A stretch of 64,000 nucleotides of DNA from Brevibacterium epidermidis NBRC 14811 (GCF_001570805.1 NZ_BCSJ01000018.1:1-64000); one strand, 5' to 3'. Positions 1 to 9,800 are shown, numbered from the stretch's first letter. Made by a program: numbers and translations. Notes: generated from the sequence alone by a model not told the origin.

Positions 1-30
1 AAGGTTGCTGGGCCGCCGTCAGGTAGTAAT

Positions 31-1563
31 TCAGCCGTAGAGGGTCTCGGTGTCCTCGTCGACCCAGCCCTTGGAACGTTCGACTGCCTTGTTCCAGAGG
101 CGGTAGACGCGCTCGACCTTCTCGTCGTCCATCGACGGGTTCCAGCGCTTGTCCTCGCGCCAGTTGTTTCGCACGTCTTCCTCACCGTTCCAGAACTTCA
201 CGGCGATGCCTGCCGCATATGCCGCACCCAGTGCCGTGGTCTCGATGACCTCGGGACGGATGACGGGCACGCCGAGGAGGTCAGCCTGGAACTGCATGAG
301 CGTTTCGTTCGCGACCATGCCGCCGTCGACCTTGAGCTCGGTGAGCTCGACACCGGAGTCGAGGTTCATCGAGTCAAGCACCTCGCGAGACTGGAAGGCC
401 ACGGACTCCAGGGCGGCACGGGCGATGTGGTTCTTGTTCACATACCGTGTCAGACCCACCATCACGCCGCGGGCGTCGGACTCCCAGTGCGGAGCGAAGA
501 GTCCGGAGAACGCGGGCACGATATAGCAGCCGCCGTTGTCGTCGACCTTCTTGGCCAGGGTCTCGACCTCGGGGGCGTCGTTGATGATGCCGAAGTTGTC
601 GCGCAGCCACTGCACGAGCGAACCGGTGACGGCCACCGAGCCTTCGAGCGCGTAGACGGCGTCGTCTTCGCCGATCTTGTACGCAACCGTCGTGAGCAGA
701 CCGTTCTTGCTGGCCACAGGCTCATTGCCGGTGTTGATGAGCATGAAGTTGCCGGTGCCGTAGGTGTTCTTCGCCTGCCCCTTCTCGAAGCAGGCCTGAC
801 CGAACGTCGCTGCCTGCTGATCACCGAGGATGCCGCAGATCGGGGTGTCGATGATGAGTCCGTTCTTCGCCCCGTACCCATAGACCTCCGAGCAGGACTT
901 GATCTCGGGCAGCATCTCGACGGGGATGCCCATATCTGCAGCGATATCGGGGTTCCAGTCGAGGGTGTCGATGTTCATCAGCATCGTCCGCGAAGCGTTC
1001 GTGACGTCGGTGACGTGGATTCCGCCGTTGACCCCGCCGGTGAGATTCCAGATCACCCAGGTGTCCATGGTGCCGAAGAGCAGGTCCCCGGCCGCGGCGG
1101 CTTCCTTGACCCCGTCGACGTTGTCGAAGATCCACTTGGCCTTCGGACCGGCGAAGTAGGTGGCCAGAGGCAGCCCCACACGGTCCTTGTACTTGTCCGG
1201 TCCTTCGTCCCCGGCGAGTTCGTCGCAGACCTTCTGGGTGCGCGCGTCCTGCCACACGATGGCGTTGTAGACGGGTTCACCAGTGTTCTTGTTCCAGATG
1301 ACGGTGGTCTCACGCTGGTTCGTGATGCCCACGCCCTCGAGCTGGTGGCGGTTGATGTTCGCCCGGGTCAGGGCCTGACCGATCGCCTCGTTGGTGTTCT
1401 TGATGATCTCGACCGGATCGTGTTCGACCCAGCCGGCGCGAGGGAAGATCTGCTCGTGCTCGAGCTGGCCGGACGACACGATCTGCCCGTCATGATTGAA
1501 GACGATCGCCCGCGACGAGGTGGTGCCCTGGTCGATGGCGAGGATGAACTTTTCCTGACTCAT
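31..1563 (-). CDS. glpK: Glycerol kinase
   Basis: This enzyme phosphorylates glycerol with ATP to sn-glycerol-3-phosphate in the cytoplasm, trapping glycerol that enters through GlpF. The 510-residue product starts [20 protein letters not shown], the ATP-binding opening of FGGY-family kinases, and has the family's usual length. The frame stays open upstream, but the ATG at 1563 follows AGGAG at a 7-base spacing, and the upstream residues are low-complexity and overlap glpF. It is the last gene of glpD-glpF-glpK, all on the minus strand. An 18-base inverted repeat lies just upstream of its ribosome binding site. Confidence 0.96.
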   Translation of the reverse strand: MSQEKFILAIDQGTTSSRAIVFNHDGQIVSSGQLEHEQIFPRAGWVEHDPVEIIKNTNEAIGQALTRANINRHQLEGVGITNQRETTVIWNKNTGEPVYNAIVWQDARTQKVCDELAGDEGPDKYKDRVGLPLATYFAGPKAKWIFDNVDGVKEAAAAGDLLFGTMDTWVIWNLTGGVNGGIHVTDVTNASRTMLMNIDTLDWNPDIAADMGIPVEMLPEIKSCSEVYGYGAKNGLIIDTPICGILGDQQAATFGQACFEKGQAKNTYGTGNFMLINTGNEPVASKNGLLTTVAYKIGEDDAVYALEGSVAVTGSLVQWLRDNFGIINDAPEVETLAKKVDDNGGCYIVPAFSGLFAPHWESDARGVMVGLTRYVNKNHIARAALESVAFQSREVLDSMNLDSGVELTELKVDGGMVANETLMQFQADLLGVPVIRPEVIETTALGAAYAAGIAVKFWNGEEDVRNNWREDKRWNPSMDDEKVERVYRLWNKAVERSKGWVDEDTETLYG

Positions 1564-1587
1564 TCTGACTCCTGTGTCCGTGTGGTT

Positions 1588-1605
1588 GTGAGTGATCGTA
1601 CTCAC
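1588..1605. promoter_or_regulatory. Inverted repeat between glpF and glpK
   Basis: GTGAGT and ACTCAC form perfect 6-base arms around a GATCGT spacer. Part of it, GTGATCGTACTCA at 1592-1604, is repeated directly at 1619-1631, where it runs into the glpF stop codon. It could be an operator, a processing hairpin in the glpF-glpK mRNA, or a small local duplication. The function is not known. Confidence 0.4.
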
Positions 1606-1628
1606 TTGTCTGTTGTCTGTGATCGTAC

Positions 1629-2351
1629 TCAGATGAAGGCCTGCGAGACCAGGCCGGCGAGGACGGCACCGACGAGCGGTCCGAAGACCGGCACCCACGA
1701 ATAGGCCCAGTCCGAGCTGCCCTTGTTCGGGATCGGCAGCAGAGCGTGCATGATGCGCGGCCCGAGGTCACGGGCGGGGTTGATGGCGTAGCCGGTCGGT
1801 CCGCCCAGGGAGGCGCCGATGGCGACGACGATCAGTGCAACTGCCAGCGGTCCGAGTTTGTCCGGTGTTCCGCCGAAGAGCAGGATGACGATGACGAGCA
1901 CGAAGGTGGCCACAACCTCGGTGACGAAGTTCCAGCCGTAGGAGCGGATCTCCGGCCCGGTCGAGAAGGTGCCGAGGATGTTCCCGGCGTCCTTCTCCTC
2001 GTCGTAGTGCTTCTTGTACACGGCCCAGGCGAGGAAGGCACCGATCATCGCACCGATGAGTTCGGCGGCGAGGTAGGCCACGGTGTTGGCGAAGTTGACG
2101 GGGATGCCCTCGGCATATTCGCTCGCCCCGCTGGAGAGGATTCCGAAGGTCACAGCCGGGTTGAGGTGTGCTCCGGTCTTATAGGCGACGTAGACACCGG
2201 CGAAGACCGCCAGCCCCCAGCCGAAGGAGATCAGCAGCCAGCCGCCGCCATTGCCTTTGGTTTTGCCGAGAACGACGTTGGCGACGACGCCGACACCGAG
2301 CAGCATGAGCATCGCAGTACCGGCGATCTCATAGAGGAAGATAGTGCCCAT
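1629..2351 (-). CDS. glpF: Glycerol uptake facilitator (aquaglyceroporin)
   Basis: This MIP-family membrane channel allows passive glycerol entry. The 240-residue protein carries both signature half-helix motifs, LNPAVTFG near residue 63 and [10 protein letters not shown] near residue 190. The Asp after the second NPA box (NPARD) is typical of glycerol-conducting rather than water-only channels. Six hydrophobic spans are evident. The ATG at 2351 follows AGGAG. It sits between glpD upstream and glpK downstream on the same strand, so the three probably form one glycerol operon. Confidence 0.95.
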   Translation of the reverse strand: MGTIFLYEIAGTAMLMLLGVGVVANVVLGKTKGNGGGWLLISFGWGLAVFAGVYVAYKTGAHLNPAVTFGILSSGASEYAEGIPVNFANTVAYLAAELIGAMIGAFLAWAVYKKHYDEEKDAGNILGTFSTGPEIRSYGWNFVTEVVATFVLVIVILLFGGTPDKLGPLAVALIVVAIGASLGGPTGYAINPARDLGPRIMHALLPIPNKGSSDWAYSWVPVFGPLVGAVLAGLVSQAFI

Positions 2352-2356
2352 ATCTC

Positions 2357-2375
2357 ACAAACTCCTATTGTTTGT
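2357..2375 (-). promoter_or_regulatory. Small stem holding the glpF ribosome binding site in its loop
   Basis: ACAAAC and GTTTGT are 6-base complementary arms separated by 7 bases. On the minus strand the loop contains the AGGAG used by glpF. The stem is weak and AT-rich, so this may be chance. If it forms, it would present rather than bury the ribosome binding site. Confidence 0.3.
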
Positions 2376-2403
2376 ATTTCCGGTGGGTATTCCGGTCGAT
2401 GGT

Positions 2404-2427
2404 CGACCCGGAGGGTGCTCCGGGGTC
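2404..2427 (-). terminator. Possible hairpin 3' of glpD
   Basis: CCCGGAG (2407-2413) and CTCCGGG (2418-2424) form a perfect 7-base stem with a GGTG loop. The stem extends to GACCC/GGGTC if one base is bulged. It lies between glpD and glpF. No U tract follows on the minus strand, so it is more likely a processing or attenuation hairpin than a full terminator. Confidence 0.35.
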
Positions 2428-2483
2428 GGTCGATTTTCAGTTGTCGATATTCGGTTGTGGTCCCGCACTTCGCTGTGCACGGT

Positions 2484-4202
2484 TCAGTGGAGAGTCTCCC
2501 CGACCAGGGCCGCCGCCGAGGCGTCGTCGTCGGTGGACTCGGCCGCGACCTGGGCGTCGACGTGAGCGTTGAAATCCTCGACCTCGGCCGATTGACGCTC
2601 GGCGTCCCATCCGAGGACGGATGCGACGATGGCTGCGACCGCATCGGCGGCGCTCTTGCCTCGGTCCGGGGATTCGTAGTTCAGCCGCATCCGCCTCTCG
2701 AGGATGTCGCCGAGGTGGACGGCCCCCTCTGCGGCGGCCGCGTAGTGGGCTTCGACGCGCAGGTAGCGTTCGGCGCCTTCCAGCGGCTGACCGAGTTCGG
2801 GATCCTCATCGACGAGGTCGAGCAGATCCTCGATGAGGGTGCCGTAGCGACGGATGAGCCGTTTGACGCGGTCTTCGTCCCATCCGTATTTCTCCGCGAT
2901 CCCGGACTGGCCGCGGCGCAGCGCACCCACTCCCTGGGCGCCGAGCAGCGGCACGGATTCGGTGAGTGACCGGCGGTCCTTCGCATCGTCGCCGAGGACG
3001 AAGTCGACGGCGTCTTCGGCCATCACCCGGTAGGTGGTGAACTTGCCGCCGGCGATCGCGGCCAGGGCCGGTTCGACCTCCATCACGGTGTGTTCGCGGG
3101 AGACCTTCGTCGAGGCCTGCCCTTCCTTGACCACCGGCTGGAGCAGCGGGCGCAGTCCGGAGTAGACGCCGATGACGTCGTCGCGGGTGAGTTTGTCGGC
3201 GAGGATCGCGTTGGCGTGTTCGATCAGGTAGTCGATGTCCTTCGAGGTCGCCACCGGGGCGTCGACGTCTTCGTTCCACGGGGTGTCGGTGGTGCCGATG
3301 ACCCAGTAGCCTTCCCAGGGGATGACGAAGAGGACGGATTTCTCCGTCTTCGAGATGATTCCGGTATTCGGGTCGGCCTTGATCTTGTCCTCGGCCACGG
3401 TGATGTGCACGCCCTTGGAGGCGAGCACCTTGAGCCCGGCATCGGCTTTCGCCAGATCCTGCTGCTCTTCGGTCCAGACGCCTCCGGCGAGGAGGGTGCG
3501 GCGGGCGTGGATGTCGAATTCCTCACCGCTGATCTCGTCTCGAGCATGGACGCCCGTGACCTGGTCGCCGTCGTGGAGGTAGCCGATGACGGAGACGTGG
3601 TTGGCGGCAGCGGCTCCGTAGCTCACTGCCGAGCGGACGAGGGTCATGACGAAGCGGGCGTCGTCGACCTTCGCATCGTAGTATTCGAGGGCTCCGACGG
3701 CGGCGTCGTCGGCCAGACCCGGGAAGTGGGAGGCCAGGGCCTTTTTTCCCAGGTGACGGTGCATCGGCACAGCGCGTTTGCGGCCCGGCCGGGTGGCCAT
3801 CGTGTCGTAGAGAAGCACGCCGGATCCGATGAACGCCCGGTCGATGAGGCGGTGTTCGAAGGGGAACACGAAAGCGACGGGTTCGACGAGGTGAGGAGCG
3901 GTGTGCTGGAGCAGCAGATCGCGTTCCTTCAGCGCCTCGGCGACGAGTTTGAAGTCGAGCATCTCGAGGTAGCGGAGTCCGCCGTGCATGAGCTTCGACG
4001 AGCGGGATGAGGTTCCCGAGGCCCAGTCCTTCGCATCGACGACACCGACCTTGAGCCCGCGGGTAGCTGCGTCGAATGCCGATCCTGCTCCGGTCACTCC
4101 CCCACCGACGACGAAGACGTCGAGCGGGTCGGCCGCGCTCGTCTTCTTCAGTGTCTCGAGTGCCCGGTCACGGAAGTTCGGGGACAGCTCACCATTTCGC
4201 AT
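2484..4202 (-). CDS. glpD: Glycerol-3-phosphate dehydrogenase, FAD-dependent
   Basis: GlpD oxidises sn-glycerol-3-phosphate to dihydroxyacetone phosphate and passes electrons to the quinone pool at the membrane. The 572-residue protein has an N-terminal FAD Rossmann motif, VVGGGVTGAGSAFDAATRG, near residue 31. The GTSSRSSKLMHGGLRYLE block typical of GlpD follows. The C-terminal part matches the GlpD cap domain. Start MRNGELSPNFRDR fits the family. It is the first gene of the glp operon on the minus strand, with a free 204-base upstream region that should hold the promoter. Confidence 0.96.
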   Translation of the reverse strand: MRNGELSPNFRDRALETLKKTSAADPLDVFVVGGGVTGAGSAFDAATRGLKVGVVDAKDWASGTSSRSSKLMHGGLRYLEMLDFKLVAEALKERDLLLQHTAPHLVEPVAFVFPFEHRLIDRAFIGSGVLLYDTMATRPGRKRAVPMHRHLGKKALASHFPGLADDAAVGALEYYDAKVDDARFVMTLVRSAVSYGAAAANHVSVIGYLHDGDQVTGVHARDEISGEEFDIHARRTLLAGGVWTEEQQDLAKADAGLKVLASKGVHITVAEDKIKADPNTGIISKTEKSVLFVIPWEGYWVIGTTDTPWNEDVDAPVATSKDIDYLIEHANAILADKLTRDDVIGVYSGLRPLLQPVVKEGQASTKVSREHTVMEVEPALAAIAGGKFTTYRVMAEDAVDFVLGDDAKDRRSLTESVPLLGAQGVGALRRGQSGIAEKYGWDEDRVKRLIRRYGTLIEDLLDLVDEDPELGQPLEGAERYLRVEAHYAAAAEGAVHLGDILERRMRLNYESPDRGKSAADAVAAIVASVLGWDAERQSAEVEDFNAHVDAQVAAESTDDDASAAALVGETLH

Positions 4203-4231
4203 CGGCAGAAGCGCACTTTCTTTCAGACGTT

Positions 4232-4251
4232 ATTGTCATTCACCATTGTCA
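4232..4251. promoter_or_regulatory. Paired heptamers upstream of glpD
   Basis: ATTGTCA occurs at 4232-4238 and again at 4245-4251, a 13-base period, about 30-50 bases upstream of the glpD start codon. Read on the minus strand the unit is TGACAAT. Such direct repeats can be activator or repressor half-sites. No glp regulator gene is in the window, and the function is inferred from position only. Confidence 0.35.
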
Positions 4252-4353
4252 CCCCAGCGGTTGATGCCGAGGGCGCACTGCGGAGAATAATCAAAAACTA
4301 GCAGGCAATTCTGAACAGCGATACCGACCGGTAGCAGGAGCTTGCCGCGATCG

Positions 4354-4396
4354 GCAGCCGCAGCGCGGTGTGACCGACAGCCGCTGCGGGGGCTGC
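4354..4396 (-). terminator. Terminator-like hairpin after the ppx-like gene
   Basis: CCGCAGCG (4358-4365) pairs with CGCTGCGG (4382-4389) across a 16-base loop. GCAG/CTGC outside it can extend the stem with a two-base bulge. The position, just past the end of the ppx-like gene on the minus strand and before the glpD promoter region, suits a terminator for the prp-ppx transcript. There is no strong U tract. Confidence 0.45.
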
Positions 4397-4406
4397 GAGG
4401 GGCGGC

Positions 4407-5384
4407 TCAGTCGAGGGCGGAGACGGTCTCCATGCGCATCGCCGAGGACTGCTCGGCCGAGTCGAGGAGGTCGAGTTTGCGCATGATGATGCCTTCGCGC
4501 AGCGCCCATGGGGAGATGTTCATCACGCCGATGTCGAAGATCGTGAAGGCCGCCTCGGCGACGATCGCTCCGGCCAACACCTGACCGGCACGGGCTTCGG
4601 AGACTCCGGGCAGGTTCGCCCGCTCTTCGGGGGTGCGCGAAGCGAGGGTGTCGATGATGCCTTCGAGATCGCGGCGGAAGAGCTTCCTGGGAGCATAGAT
4701 TCCGTCTCCGCTCGGAGCGGCACCGGCGATGCGCGCCAGGGAGCGGAAGGTCTTCGACGAACCGACGATCTGGTCGGGCACTCCGACCCGGTTGATGTCG
4801 CCGGCGATACGTCCGATCTGCGCCCGGGCATGCTTGCGCAGTCGGTGGATGTCTTCTGCGGCGGGCACCGGGTCCGGTAGGAAGTCCGAATAGGTGCGTC
4901 CGGCGCCGAGTGGGATCGACACTGCCGCCTGCGGGTATTCGTCCTGACCTGCCGCGATCTCCAGTGAACCGCCGCCGATGTCGAGCAGTAGGATCTTTCC
5001 GGCCGACCATCCGAACCAACGGCGGGCGGCGAGGAAGGTCACGCGGGCTTCGTCGCGGCCGGTCATGACGTTGAGGGTGACCCCGAGCTGAGCGTTGATC
5101 GATTCGATGAGGCTGACCCCGTTCGGAGCTTCCCTGACCGCCGAGGTGGCGAATGCGAGGATCTGCTCTGCGCCTTGGTCTTCGGCGATCTCGACGGCAT
5201 CGGCGATGAAGGAGCGCAGTCGTTCCTGCCCGTCGGCGTCGATCGATCCGTCATCGTTGAGATACTCAGCGAGTCGGAGCACCTCCTTGTGCGAGGTGGC
5301 CGGCAGGGGCGGTGCTCCGACGTGGGCGTCGACGACCAGGAGGTGGACGCTGTTGGAGCCGATATCGAGGACTGCTAGGCGCAT
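4407..5384 (-). CDS. Ppx/GppA family phosphatase
   Basis: This family hydrolyses inorganic polyphosphate or the 5'-phosphate of pppGpp. The 325-residue product begins MRLAVLDIGSNSVHLLVVDA, the phosphate-1 loop of the ASKHA fold. It has AFATSAVREA near residue 78 and LLLDIGGGSLEIA near residue 130, the phosphate-2 loop and catalytic region. At this length it is the short single-module form common in actinobacteria, without the C-terminal HD domain of E. coli Ppx. Which substrate it prefers cannot be told from sequence. It starts 9 bases after the enoyl-CoA hydratase gene and is probably co-transcribed with the prp operon. Confidence 0.88.
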   Translation of the reverse strand: MRLAVLDIGSNSVHLLVVDAHVGAPPLPATSHKEVLRLAEYLNDDGSIDADGQERLRSFIADAVEIAEDQGAEQILAFATSAVREAPNGVSLIESINAQLGVTLNVMTGRDEARVTFLAARRWFGWSAGKILLLDIGGGSLEIAAGQDEYPQAAVSIPLGAGRTYSDFLPDPVPAAEDIHRLRKHARAQIGRIAGDINRVGVPDQIVGSSKTFRSLARIAGAAPSGDGIYAPRKLFRRDLEGIIDTLASRTPEERANLPGVSEARAGQVLAGAIVAEAAFTIFDIGVMNISPWALREGIIMRKLDLLDSAEQSSAMRMETVSALD

Positions 5385-5393
5385 TCGCTCAGT

Positions 5394-6221
5394 TTATCCT
5401 CTCTGCGGGGCTCCGTGCTCACGGACTTCGGAACCGTTCTGCCAAGCAGATTTGGCGAAGCCGAAGTCCGGCGGTTCCTTGGCGAAGAACGCTTCCTGAC
5501 CGCGGGTGATCTCTGCCCGGTAGGCCTCATCGAGCCACCGAGGCGGTTGGGTGCCTTCGGCCAGCTCACCGTCGAGGATCGCTTTGGCTCCGACCTGACT
5601 GAGTCGGGACAGTCCCACGATCCGCTCCCCCAGTGCCTGTGCGGCCTCCAACGGGGTGTCGGAGACTTCGTGGAAGAAGCCGAGTTCGGCCATCTTCTCG
5701 AACTTCACGATCGAGGCCGTGATCAGCAGGTACCTCGCCCAGGCATCGCCGAGGATCTGAGCCAGGCGCTTCGTGGGGCCGGCCGGGTAGACGAGCCCGA
5801 GTTTGGCCGCGGTGACGCCGAAGATCGAACCGGGAGCGGCGATGCGGATATCGCAGGCCGCGGCGATCTCCGTTCCCCCGCCCACGCAGTTGCCGGTGAT
5901 TGCTGCGATCGTCGGGGTCTGCGAGTTCGCGAGGGCCGCCTCGGCGGTGGAGTTGAGTTCCCAGAAGTCGTCGAGCGGCACATTGAGGTCGGCGATGTCC
6001 GAACCGGCGGAGAAGTGCCCGCCGGCCCCGGTGATCACGAGCGCACCGATCGAATCGTCGGCGTCGACGTTCGCGATGATCTGCGGCAGCGCCCGCCACA
6101 TCGGCCGGGAGATCGCATTGCGCTTTTCGGTCCGATCAATGACGAGGGTTCCGACCCCACCGGAGACGGTGAAGTCGAAACCCTCGAGATCGACCGGACG
6201 GTATGAACCGTCTGGTCCCAT
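5394..6221 (-). CDS. Enoyl-CoA hydratase/isomerase family protein
   Basis: A crotonase-fold enzyme that acts on an acyl-CoA thioester. The 275-residue protein has the two oxyanion-hole regions, GAGGHFSAGSDIADL and GNCVGGGTEIAAACDIRIA, which also shape the acyl-CoA pocket. The ATG at 6221 (MGPDGSYRPVDLEG) is chosen over an upstream in-frame start because it lies just past the prpC stop codon (22-base gap) with AAAGG upstream. Its place after prpDBC suggests a propionate or short-chain acyl-CoA role, but the exact substrate is unknown. Confidence 0.85.
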   Translation of the reverse strand: MGPDGSYRPVDLEGFDFTVSGGVGTLVIDRTEKRNAISRPMWRALPQIIANVDADDSIGALVITGAGGHFSAGSDIADLNVPLDDFWELNSTAEAALANSQTPTIAAITGNCVGGGTEIAAACDIRIAAPGSIFGVTAAKLGLVYPAGPTKRLAQILGDAWARYLLITASIVKFEKMAELGFFHEVSDTPLEAAQALGERIVGLSRLSQVGAKAILDGELAEGTQPPRWLDEAYRAEITRGQEAFFAKEPPDFGFAKSAWQNGSEVREHGAPQRG

Positions 6222-6243
6222 GTGTGTTCTGCCTTTCGAGAGG

Positions 6244-7365
6244 TCAGCCCCGGTTGTCGGGAACCTCGCGCTGGTCCTCACCGTCGTAGGCGCTGAGAGG
6301 ACGGATGAGAGCGTTGTTCGCCTGCTGCTCGAAGATGTGAGCAGTCCAACCGGTGATGCGGGCCATCACGAAGATCGGGGTGAACTGCTCGGTGTCGAAG
6401 CCCATGAGGTGGTAGGCCGGGCCCGACGGGTAGTCGAGGTTCGGGTAGATGCCCTTGCGTCCGACGAAGTCCTCTTCGAAGGCGTTGTACAGGTCGAGCA
6501 GATCGTTCGCACCCTTGACGGCGACCATATCTTCGAAGGCCTTGCGCATGGTGGGAACGCGCGAATCGCCGTTCTTGTACACGCGGTGGCCGAAGCCCAT
6601 GATCTTCGCCTTCTTGGCGAGCGCATCGTCGATCCAGGCCGAAGCCTTGTCGGCGGTGCCGACCTCTTCGAGCATCGCCATGACGGCCTCGTTGGCTCCG
6701 CCGTGCAGCGGGCCCTTGAGTGCGCCGACGGCACCGGCGACTGCCGAGTACAGGTCGGACGTCGTCGAGGTGATGACGCGGCTGGTGAATGTCGAGGCGT
6801 TGAACGAGTGCTCGGCGTAGAGGATCATCGACACGTCGAAGCAGCGCACGACCTCGTCTGCGGGAACCTCGTCGAAGACCATCTTGAAGAAGTTCGCGGC
6901 GTAGCCGAGGTCCTTCGTGGGTGCGACGGGGTCGAGGCCGTGACGGCGACGGTGGTCGATGGCCACGATCGTCGGCAGCTGGGCGTAGAGACGCTCGGCC
7001 TTGGCCAGGTTCGCCTCGGGGCCTTCGGTGTCGGCCTCGGGGTCGACAGCGCCCAGGTAGGCCACGGCCGTCTGCACGACGTGCATCGGGTGGCAGTCCT
7101 TGGGCAGGTCGAGGATGAGCTGGGCGAGCTTGTCATCGACGGCACGCTGAGCGCGCTCGCGCTCCTGGAATTCCTTCAGCTGCGCCTCGGTGGGCAGTTC
7201 GCCGTTCCAGATGAGGTAGGCGACGTCCTCGAAGCTGCGCTTGGCGGCGAGCTCCTGCACGGGGTAGCCGCGATAGGTCAGCGAGTTGGTCTCCTGGACC
7301 ACTTTGGACACTGCGGTGGTGTCGACCACGACACCGGCGAGGCCCTTCTTGATTTCTTCGGTCAC
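6244..7365 (-). CDS. prpC: 2-methylcitrate synthase
   Basis: PrpC condenses propionyl-CoA with oxaloacetate to 2-methylcitrate, the first committed step of the methylcitrate cycle. The 373-residue citrate-synthase-fold protein shows the GGANEAVMAML and GFGHRVYKNGDSR blocks around the active-site histidines, and its length suits PrpC rather than the longer GltA. It starts with GTG in a GTGA overlap with the prpB stop codon, preceded by AGGAGG. The prpD-prpB-prpC context decides the methylcitrate over citrate assignment. Confidence 0.93.
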   Translation of the reverse strand: MTEEIKKGLAGVVVDTTAVSKVVQETNSLTYRGYPVQELAAKRSFEDVAYLIWNGELPTEAQLKEFQERERAQRAVDDKLAQLILDLPKDCHPMHVVQTAVAYLGAVDPEADTEGPEANLAKAERLYAQLPTIVAIDHRRRHGLDPVAPTKDLGYAANFFKMVFDEVPADEVVRCFDVSMILYAEHSFNASTFTSRVITSTTSDLYSAVAGAVGALKGPLHGGANEAVMAMLEEVGTADKASAWIDDALAKKAKIMGFGHRVYKNGDSRVPTMRKAFEDMVAVKGANDLLDLYNAFEEDFVGRKGIYPNLDYPSGPAYHLMGFDTEQFTPIFVMARITGWTAHIFEQQANNALIRPLSAYDGEDQREVPDNRG

Positions 7366-8267
7366 TGGTGACCCTCCTGTGAGAAGTTGAAGACTGCGGA
7401 GTCAAAATCGTTGTACGCCGCGTAGTCGATCGTGTCATACAGGTCCGCACGTGTCTGCATGCCCTCGAGCAGGTCCACCTGAGTGCCCTTGTCCCGAATG
7501 GTCTGCAGGCCCGATTTGATCGCACCCATGGCGATGCGCAGAGTCGTGACCGGGTAGATCACAAGCTTGACTCCGACATTCGCCAGCTGTTCGGTGGTGA
7601 ACAGTTCGCTCTTTCCGAATTCCGTCATGTTCGCCAGGATCGGCACATCGACGCTGGACGCGAATTTCTCGAACTCTCCGAGATCTCGCATCGCTTCGGG
7701 GAAGATCATGTCCGCACCCGCATCGGCGTAGGCCTTCGCCCGGTCGATGGCGGCGTCGAGGCCTTCGCCTGCACGGGAGTCAGTGCGGGCGCAGATGACG
7801 AAGTTCTCGTCCCTGCGTCCCTTGACGGCGGCCTTGATGCGCTTGGACATCTCGGCCGTGGTCACGACCTCCTTGCCGTCGAGGTGGCCGCAGCGTTTCG
7901 GATTGACCTGGTCCTCCAGGTGCATTCCGGAGATTCCGGCGTCCTCGAATTCCTGGACGGTGCGGGCCACGTTCATGGCTTCGCCCCATCCGGTGTCGGC
8001 GTCGATGAAGGTCGGCAGGTTCGTCACTCGGGCGATATTGCGTCCGTGGTCGGCCACCTCGGTGAGGGTGGTCAGCCCGATGTCGGGCAGACCCATGGCC
8101 GCGGAGAACGCTCCGCCGGAGATGTAGACGCCTTCGAAGCCGGTCTGCTCGATGATCTGAGCGTTGATCGGGTTGATGGCGCCGGGGAACTGGACGATCT
8201 GGTCGCCGGCGAGCAGCTCGCGGAACTTGGCGCGGCGCTCGGCGGGGGTTGCCTGTGCGCCGAGCAT
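7362..8267 (-). CDS. prpB: Methylisocitrate lyase
   Basis: PrpB cleaves 2-methylisocitrate to pyruvate and succinate, ending the methylcitrate cycle. The 301-residue protein belongs to the isocitrate lyase/PEP mutase superfamily and contains the KRCGH active-site loop in NPKRCGHLDGKEVV near residue 120. It also has the metal-site region DADTGWGE near residue 88. The start codon overlaps the prpD stop codon by one base (TGATG), and the stop overlaps the prpC GTG, so translation of the three genes is probably coupled. Confidence 0.94.
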   Translation of the reverse strand: MLGAQATPAERRAKFRELLAGDQIVQFPGAINPINAQIIEQTGFEGVYISGGAFSAAMGLPDIGLTTLTEVADHGRNIARVTNLPTFIDADTGWGEAMNVARTVQEFEDAGISGMHLEDQVNPKRCGHLDGKEVVTTAEMSKRIKAAVKGRRDENFVICARTDSRAGEGLDAAIDRAKAYADAGADMIFPEAMRDLGEFEKFASSVDVPILANMTEFGKSELFTTEQLANVGVKLVIYPVTTLRIAMGAIKSGLQTIRDKGTQVDLLEGMQTRADLYDTIDYAAYNDFDSAVFNFSQEGHQ

Positions 8268-9763
8268 CAGAAGATGCCCTTCGATCCGCTGTGCTCGAGT
8301 CCGTCGACGACGAAGCTGAGTTCGCCGACGCCCTTGGCGTCGAGGCTCTCGAGGTTCTCGGCCAGGTCAATGAAGCGAGCCTGCTCCGAGTCGGAGACGA
8401 TGCCCTCGGCCAGGGTCTTGAACTTCTCGATGTAGTTCGCACGGGCGAAGGGACGCGCACCGAAGGGGTGGGCGTCGGCGACGGCAATTTCGTCGACGAG
8501 GGTAGAGCCGTCTTCGAATTCGATCTCCACGCGTCCGCCGAAGGCCTTCTCGTTCGGGTCGATCGAGTGGTAGCGGCGGGTCCACTCGGGATCCTCGGTG
8601 GTCTCGATCTTGTGCCACAGCTCGACGGTGTCGGGACGGCCGGCGCGCTCGGGAGCGTACGAGTGCTCGTGGTGCCAGCCCTGGTCCTGCATGGCCACAG
8701 CGAAGATGTACATGATCGAGTGGTCGAGGGTCTCGCGGCTGGCCTTCGGATCCATCTTCTGCGGATCGTTCGCGCCGGTGCCGATGACATAGTGGGTGTG
8801 ATGCGAGGTGTGGATGACGATGCGCTTGATCTTCGAGAGGTCTTCGATCTGTCCGCCGAGCTTGCGGGCGAGGTCGATCAGGGCCTGCGCCTGGTACTCA
8901 GCCGAGTGCTCCTTGGTGTAGGTGTCGAGGATTGCGCGCTTCGCTTCGCCCTTGCCGGGCAGCGGGATGGTGTAGCGGGCTTCGGGGCCGGAGAGGATCC
9001 AGGCGATGAAGCCGTCCTCACCCTCGTAGATCGGGTTCGGTGCACCTTCGCCGCGCATCGCACGGTCGACGGATTCGACGGCCATCTTGCCGGCGAAGGC
9101 CGGAGCGTGGGCCTTCCACGACGAGATCTCACCCTTGCGCGACTGACGGGTCGCGGTGGTCACGTGCAGTGCCTGCTGGACGGCCTGGAAGGTGACCTCG
9201 GTGGGCAGGTGGAGCAGTGCGCCGATGCCGGCTGCGGCCGAGGGGCCGAGGTGGGCGACGTGGTCGATCTTGTGCTCGTGCAGGCACATTCCCTTGACGA
9301 GGTCGACCTGGATCTCGTAGCCGGTGGCGATGCCGTTGATGAGATCCTTGCCGCCGATGCCCTTGTGCTGGGCGACTGCGAGAACGGCCGGGATGTTGTC
9401 ACCGGGGTGCGAGTACTCGGCGGCGAGGAAGGTGTCGTGGAAGTCGAGTTCGCGCACGGCCACACCGTTGGCCCAAGCGGCCCATTCCGGTGAGAAGCGG
9501 TCGCTCACCGGCAGGCCGAAGATGTTGGCACCGGGGTTGAACGCGTGGGTCTGGGCCTGCTCGCGAGCGTGGGTCGGAGCGGAGCGGCGCACCGAGGCGG
9601 CAGCAACGGCGGCGTTGTCGATGATGCGGTTGATGACCATCTCGGTGACGTCGGAGTCGACCGGAGTCGGATCGGATGCGACCTCGGCGATCTTCCAGGC
9701 GAGCTGATCTTCGCGAGCCAGGTTCTCTGAGCTCTTGTAGGTACGGACTTCATGATTGATCAT
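8267..9763 (-). CDS. prpD: 2-methylcitrate dehydratase
   Basis: PrpD removes water from 2-methylcitrate to give 2-methyl-cis-aconitate; a separate aconitase completes the isomerisation. The 498-residue protein is a MmgE/PrpD-fold enzyme with the family's length and sequence (for example [17 protein letters not shown] and [16 protein letters not shown]). The start [14 protein letters not shown] at 9763 follows AAGGGG. An upstream in-frame start would absorb the operator-like palindrome and is rejected. First gene of the prpDBC operon. Confidence 0.94.
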   Translation of the reverse strand: MINHEVRTYKSSENLAREDQLAWKIAEVASDPTPVDSDVTEMVINRIIDNAAVAAASVRRSAPTHAREQAQTHAFNPGANIFGLPVSDRFSPEWAAWANGVAVRELDFHDTFLAAEYSHPGDNIPAVLAVAQHKGIGGKDLINGIATGYEIQVDLVKGMCLHEHKIDHVAHLGPSAAAGIGALLHLPTEVTFQAVQQALHVTTATRQSRKGEISSWKAHAPAFAGKMAVESVDRAMRGEGAPNPIYEGEDGFIAWILSGPEARYTIPLPGKGEAKRAILDTYTKEHSAEYQAQALIDLARKLGGQIEDLSKIKRIVIHTSHHTHYVIGTGANDPQKMDPKASRETLDHSIMYIFAVAMQDQGWHHEHSYAPERAGRPDTVELWHKIETTEDPEWTRRYHSIDPNEKAFGGRVEIEFEDGSTLVDEIAVADAHPFGARPFARANYIEKFKTLAEGIVSDSEQARFIDLAENLESLDAKGVGELSFVVDGLEHSGSKGIF

Positions 9764-9784
9764 GGTTACCCCTTCATACGTCCT

Positions 9785-9800
9785 TGACCGGTTCCGGTCA
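9785..9800. promoter_or_regulatory. Palindrome in the prpD leader (candidate operator)
   Basis: TGACCGG and CCGGTCA are perfect 7-base arms around TT, 22 bases upstream of the prpD start codon. A 16-base palindrome here is the form expected of a dimeric repressor site for the prp operon. No prp regulator gene is adjacent, so the cognate protein is unknown. Confidence 0.5.
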
